8,758 nucleotides of DNA, from contig JAYRER010000010.1 in NCBI GenBank assembly GCA_041908795.1, positions 1-8,758 on the forward strand, read 5' to 3'. The position numbers were made by a program, and so were the translations under genes. Shown one piece after another: positions 1 to 6,320 of this stretch. How positions within the stretch are numbered: position 1 is the first letter of the stretch; each line of letters begins with the position of its first letter. Under the pieces are notes generated by a model, which was not told where the DNA came from, searched no databases, and saw only the letters and a list, made by a program, of their open reading frames with translations. Source of the stretch: CAYLHB01 sp041908795 (lineage in GTDB: Bacteria; Patescibacteriota; Minisyncoccia; Phycocordibacterales; UBA12088).

Positions 1-98
1 TGCCGTCCCAACACTCGTGCAATGTGGGTAACATTACTGCGCCCTGCGAGCAGGAGACCTATGCGCTCTCGCTCGCGTATATCGATGTGTGTGTACAT
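1..98 (-). CDS. IS30-family transposase, N-terminal fragment (cut by window edge)
   Basis: Reading leftward from the ATG at 98-96, the minus strand is open for 32 codons to the window edge. The protein begins M-YTHIDIRERERI, continues with a LLLAGRS segment and ends in IARVLGR, and the incomplete last codon CA can only be His or Gln. This matches the start of IS30-family transposases as I know them: YTxLtxxER..I..LL..G.S...IA..LGRH, the N-terminal helix-turn-helix that binds the element ends. The DDE catalytic domain would lie outside the window. An in-frame TAG three codons upstream fixes this ATG as the first start. A -10-like TAGTAT sits 8 nt before it. If this is a complete element, its terminal repeat should lie in 99-161, between this start and the transporter stop. 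Alternatives are a stand-alone regulator with the same HTH or a dead remnant. The call rests on 32 residues only. Confidence 0.62.
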   Translation of the reverse strand, partial: MYTHIDIRERERIGLLLAGRSNVTHIARVLGR

Positions 99-106
99 AT
101 GTACCT

Positions 107-112
107 ATACTA
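107..112 (-). promoter_or_regulatory. -10-like box before the IS30-type ORF
   Basis: Minus-strand TAGTAT (4 of 6 matches to TATAAT) ends 8 nt before the ATG at 98. The spacing equals that seen before the MFS gene. No clear -35 is visible. The start codon lies inside the perfect 12-bp palindrome GTACATATGTAC at 93-104. This is a weak call on its own; the repeated spacing is what supports it. Confidence 0.3.
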
Positions 113-161
113 CCGTGCAGTTCAAAGTTGAGAGCAGCCAATTTTATGTTTCGGCAATATG

Positions 162-1349
162 CTATTTCGTGTCTTTGAGCATGTACGTACTGCCAATTCC
201 GAGTAAAAGGATGGTCGCGAGCACGTACCAAAGCCCAACAACAGGGAACATGGAGAGTATAATGGTGGCAAGTAATGGACCCACAATGTAACTTATCGGC
301 TGGAGCATACGAAAAAATGTCACAAGATCAGCATCAGTTCCTTGAACATGTTTGAAAAAATACGACTCAGTCATAATTTCGATAAGTGAGGCGCCGATTC
401 GAGAAAAGAGGAGTATGAGGGTCCAAAGTAAAAATGAAGTACCAAGCGGAAGTGCGAAGAGTGCGGTACCAATGGCGGCGATGAGGAAACCTGCCGCGAG
501 AAGTTCTTTTTCACCGAAATACTTATCTGCGAGTCTACCAGCGGGTAACTCCATGAGCAGGTAGGGGAGAAGAGCGATTGAGAGCATCACACCCACTGCT
601 GACCACGAGAAACCGACCTCCTCGTGGAGGTAAAGAGGAAGGTATATGACCATGAACGAGAAAAAAATTCTCATGATAAAGTGCGCGCTCACAATATTGA
701 GCAAATCATGGTTACCCCACAGAGTACGTAGGGTCTTCACAATGTGCAATCGCCGATAGAATGGATCACGAAATGATCGAAATGCGAAGACAACAAGGAA
801 AAAAAGCGGCACCAGCAGTGTGCACGCAACAAGGTAGACGATATGGTAACCCCCACTCGCCTCAACAAGAAGTCCGGCAGCAAGCGGCGAGAGAACGAGC
901 GCAAGATTTGTGGTGGTGAGTAAAAGACCTCGAACGGTACCGGTACCTTGCTCGTCAGTCATGTATGTTTCAGTGAAAATGTCGAGCCCAAATATGAGAA
1001 GCGACGTGAGTGATGAGTAGGTCGCAAACGCAACAAGCGTTATCCCCAAAGGTCCACCCCACCAGAGCGAAGCGAGTGCGCACGCTTGGAAAAATATGAG
1101 CCCGAGCATAAGTCGGTACACACCCACGCACGAAAGGAGAGCCGAGGTAAGGAAGAATGAAGCGAGAGACACTACCGCAGCAAGAATATAGGTGACGCTC
1201 ACCACTTCCGCGTTGCCATTAAGTCGCTCCTTAAGATAACTTGAATTGACGTACAATCCGAGGTAGGTATGAAATGCAATGAAGAGATTGGCAAGTAAGA
1301 CCCTTGAAAGTGAGGCGTTTGAAGTGAGCGATCGAATTGAAAGCATCAT
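162..1349 (-). CDS. Major facilitator superfamily (MFS) transporter
   Basis: This 395-residue protein is almost entirely hydrophobic and has the two six-helix halves of an MFS permease. Approximate membrane segments are 16-38, 50-72, 76-95, 100-125, 142-164 and 168-190, then a basic cytoplasmic loop (about 191-216, with FRDPFYRRLH), then 217-241, 250-270, 284-302, 305-325, 345-368 and 370-390. The loop between helices 8 and 9 carries GRLADKYFGEK (271-281), the second-half copy of the MFS signature G-x-L-A-D-x-x-G. Length is normal for the family. The protein should be a plasma-membrane secondary transporter; nothing visible fixes the substrate, though small-molecule efflux is common in this group. 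The start is the first of two adjacent ATGs at 1349, with an extended -10 box just upstream and no Shine-Dalgarno. It follows the RNase J gene by 110 bp on the same strand but appears to have its own promoter. The stop is TAG. Confidence 0.85.
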   Translation of the reverse strand: MMLSIRSLTSNASLSRVLLANLFIAFHTYLGLYVNSSYLKERLNGNAEVVSVTYILAAVVSLASFFLTSALLSCVGVYRLMLGLIFFQACALASLWWGGPLGITLVAFATYSSLTSLLIFGLDIFTETYMTDEQGTGTVRGLLLTTTNLALVLSPLAAGLLVEASGGYHIVYLVACTLLVPLFFLVVFAFRSFRDPFYRRLHIVKTLRTLWGNHDLLNIVSAHFIMRIFFSFMVIYLPLYLHEEVGFSWSAVGVMLSIALLPYLLMELPAGRLADKYFGEKELLAAGFLIAAIGTALFALPLGTSFLLWTLILLFSRIGASLIEIMTESYFFKHVQGTDADLVTFFRMLQPISYIVGPLLATIILSMFPVVGLWYVLATILLLGIGSTYMLKDTK

Positions 1350-1357
1350 ATAGAATC

Positions 1358-1366
1358 ACTATACCA
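1358..1366 (-). promoter_or_regulatory. Extended -10 promoter of the MFS gene, probably leaderless
   Basis: The minus strand reads TGGTATAGT, an extended -10 (TGn plus TATAGT, 5 of 6 matches to TATAAT). The hexamer ends 8 nt before the ATG at 1349, so transcription should begin at or within a few bases of the start codon. No good -35 is present at 16-18 bp, as is usual for extended -10 promoters. The same TGGTATA core occurs at the GAPDH promoter. Confidence 0.5.
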
Positions 1367-1459
1367 CGGCACTTCATTGTGCTTCATTTAGGCATGCCAC
1401 CGATGTACCTAGTAAGCACTCGTATTGATGCACCAATGGCACCTTATGTACATGATTGA

Positions 1460-3469
1460 TCAAATGCCGAGAACGACCGGAATCACAATGGGACGCTTAT
1501 TGGTCTTCTGGAGGAGGAAACGCGCCACCGACTCGGTGATACTGGAACGCACAAACTCGAAGTTGACAGGGTGCATTCCCTTCGTACTCTCTTCGATGGC
1601 TTTTTTTACAATGAGTCGCGCCTGACCAAGAAGGTCCTGACTCTCGCGCAGGTACACGAACCCGCGACTAATAATATCAGGACTCTTTCGCAATTCGCCG
1701 GTTTTTGCGTTCACTGTTGCAATAACCACGAACATGCCATCTTGTGCAAGGGTTTTTCGGTCGCGAATGACCACATCCTGAACGTCACCGACAGATAGAC
1801 CATCAACCATGACAAGTGAGGAAGGTGCTTTTTCAGTGTGCACTAACATTTTGTTGCCCTCTAGGAAGTCCACAATTGTACCGTTGTCAGGAATTACCAC
1901 ACGCTCTTTCGGGAATCCTGCATCTACATTTGCTTGCGCATGACATCGAAGCATCGAATGGAATCCGTAGCCGGGCATAAAAAACTCAGGGTGCACTTGC
2001 TCACGAATCCACACAAGCTCGCCCGTGTTGCCGTGACCTGTTGAGTGTACGTCGCTCGCGCGATAATGAATGATGCGAGCCCCGTGACGATATAGATTGT
2101 CTTTAAGCTTTTGAACGGAAATTTCGTTTCCGGGAATAACCGAACTTGAGAGAATGATCGTATCTCGCTCATTAAGGTTGATGAAACGGTGCTTGCCAGA
2201 AGCGATGCGCATAAGCGCAGCAAACTCCTCACCTTGTGCACCTGTCGCAAGGACAACCACACGATCCGCCGGGTAATCGCCTATCTGCTCGGTGCCTATC
2301 ATGGTATCCGGCTTTACGGTAAGCCGCCCTGAGAGTTTGGCTATTTCGATGTTGGTGCGAATGGAGCGACCCTCGGTTACCACTTTTTTGTTTAGTTGTT
2401 CAGCGACACCTATGATGTGGATCATGCGCTCGAACTGACTCGCGAATGTACCGATAATGATGCGGCCCTTCGCTTCCTTCATGATATCTCCAATAGTCTG
2501 GTGTACCACTTTCTCGGGAATGCTGAAGCCTGATTTTTCAGCATTTGTACTGTCCGCTATGAGGAGAATGTTGTGTGCCTTTCCTATCTCTCCCCATGTC
2601 TTTTTCTCGCGTGCCGAAGGGGTGCCGTCATCGTGTTCGAGTTTGAGGTCACCTGAAATGACGATATTGCCGTGTGGTGTCTCAATTGACACACCACAGG
2701 AATCACTTATTGAGTGGGTGACAGGGAAGAAACGCACCGGTGTGCTACCCACCGTAATGCGACTCTCTCGCTCAACGACTCGCACGTCTGGTTTCGGAAG
2801 ATGTGGGAACTCTTCCTGCCGCTTTTTTATGAGTAGCGCCGTCACCTCGGTGGCATACACAGGTGGGTTGCCAATGCGCTCTAGCACATAAGGGAGCCCT
2901 CCAATGTGATCAAGGTGACCGTGTGTGATGACGACCGCGCGCACTTTTTCAAGTCTATCTTCTATGTATTTTGTATTCGGGAGGACGTAGTCTATACCGG
3001 GCGACTCCTCGTCACTAATGAACTGAAAGCCCGCATCTACCACAATAAGATCTTCGGGGGTTTCAACCACCAGCATGTTTTTTCCGACTTCTTCAACACC
3101 ACCAAGTGGTACGACGCGCACACTGTTTGGAGACAGGGAAGGAAGTACGGGTCCATTCTCATCTTCGGTACGCTTGAGGTGACGAAACGGTGCTGTAACC
3201 TCACGACGACGCTGAGGATACGAGCCCGTCTGGCGGCGCGGAGTGCGCGATGCGGGGGGGCGTGCAGCTCCGCCACGAGGGTTGGACTGCATGGTTGACC
3301 GCCCTTTTCTCGTCACACCCCCTCTGGTAGTCGGGGCGCGACCGCCGGTAGAAGTAGGGGGTACCGGCTTTGGCTCCGCATCAAACGCATGAAGTGTGCG
3401 TATCGGCACGCGTCTGCGAAATCCGCTTTTCTTACTTGGCGCGCTACGGCGCCCCGGTTGTTCGGTCAT
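1460..3469 (-). CDS. rnj: Ribonuclease J (metallo-beta-lactamase/beta-CASP RNase) with basic N-terminal extension
   Basis: RNase J is a processive 5'-to-3' exonuclease and endonuclease in mRNA decay and rRNA maturation. The metallo-beta-lactamase core starts near residue 117 (VRVVPLGGVEEVGKNM) and carries HGHLDH at 183-188, THS at 251-253 and SGD at 272-274. The beta-CASP part has TFASQFER (341-348), ATGAQGEE (408-415) and SSSVIPGNE (441-449). HSTGHG (475-480) corresponds to the phosphate-binding HVSGHG loop. The C-terminal domain contains VIRDRKTLAQDGMF and PDIISRGFVYLRES. Residues 1-115 are an unusual Arg/Pro/Gly/Thr-rich tail that looks disordered; with it the protein is 669 aa against about 555 in Bacillus. 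The ATG at 3469 is the first available start; Met60 is an alternative. Where the family normally has P-V-H-G-E, this protein has PGYGF (499-503), so Tyr501 sits at a canonical metal-ligand His. No Shine-Dalgarno. The stop is TGA. Confidence 0.95.
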   Translation of the reverse strand: MTEQPGRRSAPSKKSGFRRRVPIRTLHAFDAEPKPVPPTSTGGRAPTTRGGVTRKGRSTMQSNPRGGAARPPASRTPRRQTGSYPQRRREVTAPFRHLKRTEDENGPVLPSLSPNSVRVVPLGGVEEVGKNMLVVETPEDLIVVDAGFQFISDEESPGIDYVLPNTKYIEDRLEKVRAVVITHGHLDHIGGLPYVLERIGNPPVYATEVTALLIKKRQEEFPHLPKPDVRVVERESRITVGSTPVRFFPVTHSISDSCGVSIETPHGNIVISGDLKLEHDDGTPSAREKKTWGEIGKAHNILLIADSTNAEKSGFSIPEKVVHQTIGDIMKEAKGRIIIGTFASQFERMIHIIGVAEQLNKKVVTEGRSIRTNIEIAKLSGRLTVKPDTMIGTEQIGDYPADRVVVLATGAQGEEFAALMRIASGKHRFINLNERDTIILSSSVIPGNEISVQKLKDNLYRHGARIIHYRASDVHSTGHGNTGELVWIREQVHPEFFMPGYGFHSMLRCHAQANVDAGFPKERVVIPDNGTIVDFLEGNKMLVHTEKAPSSLVMVDGLSVGDVQDVVIRDRKTLAQDGMFVVIATVNAKTGELRKSPDIISRGFVYLRESQDLLGQARLIVKKAIEESTKGMHPVNFEFVRSSITESVARFLLQKTNKRPIVIPVVLGI

Positions 3470-3519
3470 GAATCACGTGTGTTAGTACATTGGTAATCGT
3501 CTTGTACCACTCACTGCAC

Positions 3520-3540
3520 TCGAATCAGAGTAAGATTCGA
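3520..3540. repeat. Perfect inverted repeat upstream of rnj
   Basis: TCGAATC (3520-3526) and GATTCGA (3534-3540) form 7-bp perfect arms around a 7-nt spacer. The repeat lies 51 bp upstream of the RNase J start. It could fold as a hairpin in a long rnj leader or act as an operator half-site pair. It has no T-tract, so it does not look like a terminator. Confidence 0.45.
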
Positions 3541-3660
3541 TGAAAGGGGCGGCACCAAGATCGGAGTAACGTTGCACCTAACGTAGCACACATGTTGTGA
3601 TATATGCAAGTAGTAGGACTTGGAACATACACCACCCTGTGCATAACTTGGTGTGTGAAG

Positions 3661-3677
3661 TCCTCCAATATGGAGGA
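3661..3677. repeat. Perfect inverted repeat just upstream of the GAPDH promoter
   Basis: TCCTCCA (3661-3667) and TGGAGGA (3671-3677) are perfect 7-bp arms with a 3-nt loop (ATA). The repeat occupies the place where a -35 element for the GAPDH -10 would lie, so a protein bound here could affect transcription. In RNA made leftward towards rnj it would form a tight hairpin close to the 5' end. The TGGAGG arm resembles a Shine-Dalgarno but is about 40 nt from the GAPDH ATG, too far to serve as one. Confidence 0.45.
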
Positions 3678-3680
3678 GTA

Positions 3681-3704
3681 CTGGTATACTGATGTGTATA
3701 CCAG
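3681..3704 (+). promoter_or_regulatory. GAPDH-operon promoter embedded in a palindromic putative operator
   Basis: CTGGTATAC (3681-3689) and GTATACCAG (3696-3704) are perfect 9-bp inverted arms with a 6-nt spacer. The left arm contains an extended -10, TGG followed by TATACT (3685-3690), with no recognisable -35. Initiation is expected near 3697, giving a leader of about 20 nt before the ATG at 3718, with no Shine-Dalgarno in it. Because the arms flank the -10 and the probable start point, a dimeric regulator binding here would block transcription. The right arm also yields a weaker -10 (TATACA) on the opposite strand pointing to rnj. The promoter call is fairly good; the operator role is inference. 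Confidence 0.5.
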
Positions 3705-3717
3705 TAACTAACTTCGT

Positions 3718-4755
3718 ATGGCTCTACGTGTCGCCATCAATGGGTTTGGGCGCATTGGACGCGCATTTATACGGATCGCAACGCTACGCAGTGAGATAGA
3801 GGTTGTTGCGGTTAATGATCTCGGTGAAGTAGACAATCTCATCTACCTCCTAAAGTATGATTCCGCATACGGAGCACCACCGTTTGAAGTGACTGGTAAG
3901 CACGTTGACTGGCGCACGTTCCTTGTGGCTGACGGTAGGGAAATACCTGTATACAAGGAAAAGGACCCGAGCAAACTCCCATGGAAGGACCTTAATGTAG
4001 ACGTGGTGGTAGAGTCATCTGGTGCGTTCAACAGCTTTGAAAAAGCAAAATCTCACCTCACCGCGGGAGCGAAGCGAGTGGTCATCACCGCACCGGTCAA
4101 AGATGAGCCTGTGGGAGTCCGCGGCGCCACCGTACTCCTTGGTCTGAACGACGACGCACTAAAGGAGTGCGATATCAGTGCTACCGCATCGTGTACTACC
4201 AATGCTGCTTCACCTGTAATTGAGATTCTTCACGAGTCTATTGGTATCGAGAAAGCATTGCTCAATACAGTACACGCCTACACCGCTACCCAAGCAATGG
4301 TGGATAGTCCGGACGCGAAAGACTTTCGCCGCGGACGTGCGGGTGCACAAAATATCGTACCTTCAACAACCGGCGCTGCTGACGCAGTTACACAAGTCAT
4401 CACTTCGCTACGCGGAAAGTTTGACGGCATCGCAATGCGAGTACCTGTCATTACCGGCTCAATAGCGGATGTGACATTCCTTGCGAAGCGTGACACCTCA
4501 GTCGAGGAGGTGAACGGCATCCTTCGGCAAGCCGCAGGCGATGAGCGTTGGAAAAAGGCTTTTTCGGTTACTGATGAGCCCATCGTCTCGTCCGACATTG
4601 TGGGCAAGCCTTACGCCTCGATTGCCGATCTCGCCCTTACTAAGGTGGTTGGCGGCAACCTGGTAAAGGTTTGTGCATGGTACGATAACGAAATGGGGTA
4701 CGTCTCAGCACTTTTGGAGCACGTGCTTGTTACGGGCTCACACATTCCACGATGA
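3718..4755 (+). CDS. gap: Glyceraldehyde-3-phosphate dehydrogenase (type I, NAD-type)
   Basis: GAPDH oxidises glyceraldehyde-3-phosphate to 1,3-bisphosphoglycerate in cytoplasmic glycolysis. The 345-residue protein is full length. The N-terminal Rossmann motif is INGFGRIGR (7-15), followed by AVNDLG with Asp34, the position that usually marks NAD over NADP preference. The catalytic loop SATASCTTNAASP places the nucleophile at Cys159, and the activating His is His186 in NTVHAYTATQ. The S-loop reads DFRRGRAGAQNIVPSTTGAA, and the C-terminal region has WYDNEMGY, where most family members have WYDNEWGY. It is the first gene of a cluster with rpiB and an rpe-like gene. Its TGA stop shares the sequence ATGA with the rpiB start, indicating translational coupling. 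The ATG at 3718 is the first in-frame start and matches the usual N-terminus. There is no Shine-Dalgarno. Confidence 0.97.
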   Translation: MALRVAINGFGRIGRAFIRIATLRSEIEVVAVNDLGEVDNLIYLLKYDSAYGAPPFEVTGKHVDWRTFLVADGREIPVYKEKDPSKLPWKDLNVDVVVESSGAFNSFEKAKSHLTAGAKRVVITAPVKDEPVGVRGATVLLGLNDDALKECDISATASCTTNAASPVIEILHESIGIEKALLNTVHAYTATQAMVDSPDAKDFRRGRAGAQNIVPSTTGAADAVTQVITSLRGKFDGIAMRVPVITGSIADVTFLAKRDTSVEEVNGILRQAAGDERWKKAFSVTDEPIVSSDIVGKPYASIADLALTKVVGGNLVKVCAWYDNEMGYVSALLEHVLVTGSHIPR

Positions 4756-5228
4756 ATACAGTAGTGTTTGCATCCGACCATGCTGGGTTTCATCTGAAAG
4801 AGTATCTAAAGCAAGTCGTTGCTGATCTTAAGTTTGAGGTGCTAGATGTTGGTGCGTTTGTGTTTGATGAGAACGACGACTATCCTGACTTTTGTGCACA
4901 GGCAGCGGCTATGGTTGCCGCTGACCCTGACACAGTACGTGGCATCATCCTCGGCGGATCAGGGCAAGGTGAGGCGATGGTTGCGAACAGGTTTCCCGGG
5001 GTCCGCGCAGTGGTGTACAACGGCGAGTCCTGCGGAAATCACCAAGAAATTCTCGATGAAATTACTCTCTCCCGCGTGCACAACAACGCAAATGTACTCT
5101 CGCTTGGTGCGCGGTTCCTCACAGAGCAAGGGGCGCGAGACGCGGTTATCCGTTGGCTTACCACTGAGTTTCCTGCAGAAGATCGCCACCTACGTAGGGT
5201 CAAAAAAATCGACTCCGTGAAAATCTAA
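4752..5228 (+). CDS. rpiB: Ribose-5-phosphate isomerase B
   Basis: RpiB interconverts ribose-5-phosphate and ribulose-5-phosphate in the non-oxidative pentose phosphate pathway. The 158-residue protein has the RpiB/LacAB hallmarks: ASDHAGF (7-13), DDYPDFC (42-48), GGSGQGEAMVANR (68-80), PGVRAVV, HNNANVLSLGAR (110-121) and a C-terminal RHLRRVKKID. E. coli RpiB has a catalytic Cys in CGTGIG. Here that site is Gly, and a Glu follows the glycine loop (Glu74), as in the Mycobacterium tuberculosis enzyme, where Glu75 is the catalytic base. The protein is therefore a mycobacterial-type RpiB and should be active. The ATG overlaps the GAPDH TGA in ATGA, so translation is probably coupled to that of GAPDH; no Shine-Dalgarno is visible. 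The rpe-like gene follows after 16 bp. Confidence 0.92.
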   Translation: MNTVVFASDHAGFHLKEYLKQVVADLKFEVLDVGAFVFDENDDYPDFCAQAAAMVAADPDTVRGIILGGSGQGEAMVANRFPGVRAVVYNGESCGNHQEILDEITLSRVHNNANVLSLGARFLTEQGARDAVIRWLTTEFPAEDRHLRRVKKIDSVKI

Positions 5229-5244
5229 GCTACTTACCTCAACC

Positions 5245-5928
5245 ATGTCCGGGCACACTATTATTCCCGCCATACTTCCTGAATCGTTCGATGATCTCCG
5301 TGAAAAAGTTACGTCCGTGCATGGTAGTGCACGTAGAGTGCAAGTGGATATAGCCGACGGTACGTATGCAAAAAAAAAGACTTGGCCGTACAATGCTAAA
5401 GACGTTAACCATTTTGATGTCCTACAAAAGGAAGACGAGGGTCTACCCTACTGGAAGGAGTGTGATTACGAGATTGACTTTCTTTTACGTAACCCTGTTC
5501 AGCATTTTAATGAATGGGTACGGGCAGGGGCTATGTGTTTCATTGTTCATGCAGAAGTTACAAGTGATGTAACAGATATCATTGAGCGTTGCGCGGCGGC
5601 GGATATTGAGCTTGCGATAGCAACGCTCCCCAAAAGCCCCCTTGATCTTGTGGCACCGTGGATTCCACACGTATCTTTTTTGCAGGTTATGGGTAACGAC
5701 ATCATAGGAGAACAAGGCAGAGAGCTTCAAAACGAAGCTGTGGAAAAAGTTGCAACACTTCATGAGCAGTATCCGGAACTTACACTTGGTGTGGATATAG
5801 GCGTAAACCACAGGACACTACCGCTTCTCATTGAGGCGGGGGCAAGCCGTTTTGCGGTTGGCTCGACACTTTTTACTGCTTCGGAGCCACGCCGGGTGTA
5901 TAATGAGATTGTGAGATTGTGCATTTAG
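5245..5928 (+). CDS. Divergent ribulose-phosphate 3-epimerase-like TIM barrel
   Basis: The 227-residue protein follows the Rpe fold and order: IIPAILPESFDDL at the N-terminus (family: PSILxADfxxL), VQVDIADG (32-39; family: HvDvMDG), YEIDFLLRNP (75-84; family: DvHLMv.~P), FIVHAE (99-104), a PKSPLDL segment (129-135), LQVMGND (146-152), LGVDIGVN (181-188; family: vDGGi) and AVGSTLF (204-210). The catalytic acids Asp35 and Asp184 are in place. The two metal-binding histidines of classical Rpe are missing: Gln33 stands for the first and Asp78 for the second. The PGFGGQ loop has also changed to NDIIGEQG. It may be an epimerase with an altered metal site or a related sugar-phosphate enzyme. Position 16 bp after rpiB supports a pentose-phosphate role. 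The ATG is preceded by no Shine-Dalgarno; the stop is TAG. Confidence 0.72.
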   Translation: MSGHTIIPAILPESFDDLREKVTSVHGSARRVQVDIADGTYAKKKTWPYNAKDVNHFDVLQKEDEGLPYWKECDYEIDFLLRNPVQHFNEWVRAGAMCFIVHAEVTSDVTDIIERCAAADIELAIATLPKSPLDLVAPWIPHVSFLQVMGNDIIGEQGRELQNEAVEKVATLHEQYPELTLGVDIGVNHRTLPLLIEAGASRFAVGSTLFTASEPRRVYNEIVRLCI

Positions 5929-5977
5929 ACCAATGGATGCCTTATTAGCAATACACGCCATGTTGATTACCTGATCT

Positions 5978-6250
5978 ATGGAACCTATACATTTTCAAGA
6001 AAAACCAACGACACTTAGTGACGTATTTAGCAATATCACGCCGGTTGTTCGACTGATCATTTTTTCAAAAGTACGAACTTGGCTAGGCACACTGTTGCTC
6101 ATTAGTTATGCGGTCTGGATGTGTATGCAAATAATTTGGACGGCCGAAAAAGTTGAAGACGGCAATACCATGATATTGTGGTCATCAGTTGGTAGAGAAG
6201 TTCTCATGTATGCCCCTACTGAGAACGAACTTGATGATAGTTACGAGTAA
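5978..6250 (+). CDS. Small single-pass membrane protein, function unknown
   Basis: This 90-residue protein matches no family I recognise. It has a polar N-terminus (1-25) with Arg25, Lys31 and Arg33 ahead of one hydrophobic segment at about 35-54 (WLGTLLLISYAVWMCMQIIW). An acidic tail follows, ending NELDDSYE. By the positive-inside rule the N-terminus should be cytoplasmic and the C-terminal 35 residues outside. It starts 49 bp after the rpe-like gene and ends 101 bp before a secreted-protein gene, so all three could share a transcript. No Shine-Dalgarno is visible and no convincing promoter. The reading frame lies in a stretch visibly richer in A+T than the GAPDH gene. I consider it real because of its coherent topology and because it fills the gap between genes. 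Confidence 0.6.
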   Translation: MEPIHFQEKPTTLSDVFSNITPVVRLIIFSKVRTWLGTLLLISYAVWMCMQIIWTAEKVEDGNTMILWSSVGREVLMYAPTENELDDSYE

Positions 6251-6320
6251 CTTCGTAGTACCAAGTAACCATGCGTAGAGAAGCCAATTTTGTTCTTCGT
6301 GGTAGTATGGAACTGGCTAT

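Noticed and set aside
46..76. Inverted repeat GCGAGC...GCTCGC as a terminator of the MFS gene.
   Set aside because: There is no T-tract on either side, and the sequence lies inside the IS30-like coding stretch, where repeated CGC/GAG codons explain it.
93..104. 12-bp palindrome GTACATATGTAC as an operator.
   Set aside because: It contains the start codon of the IS30-like ORF; TGTAC-type words recur in the flanks (180s, 1403, 1447), so chance is likely. It is noted under the promoter entry only.
1..291. Plus-strand frame 1 open from the window edge to 291, with an ATG at 22.
   Set aside because: It runs antisense over the 3' end of the MFS gene, its product is Arg/Ser-rich with no recognisable pattern, and the minus strand of the same stretch encodes the IS30-like N-terminus.
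1350..1459. Search for an RNase J terminator or RNA gene in the 110-bp gap before the MFS gene.
   Set aside because: Only short stems are present (GGCATGCC at 1391-1398, GCAC/GTGC), with no T-tract; nothing is supported except the MFS promoter.
2906..3298. 130-aa plus-strand reading frame opposite the RNase J gene.
   Set aside because: It is a shadow of strongly conserved RNase J coding sequence and has no domain of its own or promoter.
5933..5974. 13-codon micro-ORF ending 3 nt before the 90-aa membrane protein, as a leader peptide.
   Set aside because: It has no Shine-Dalgarno, no run of regulatory codons and no attenuator-like hairpin; an ORF of this length is expected by chance.
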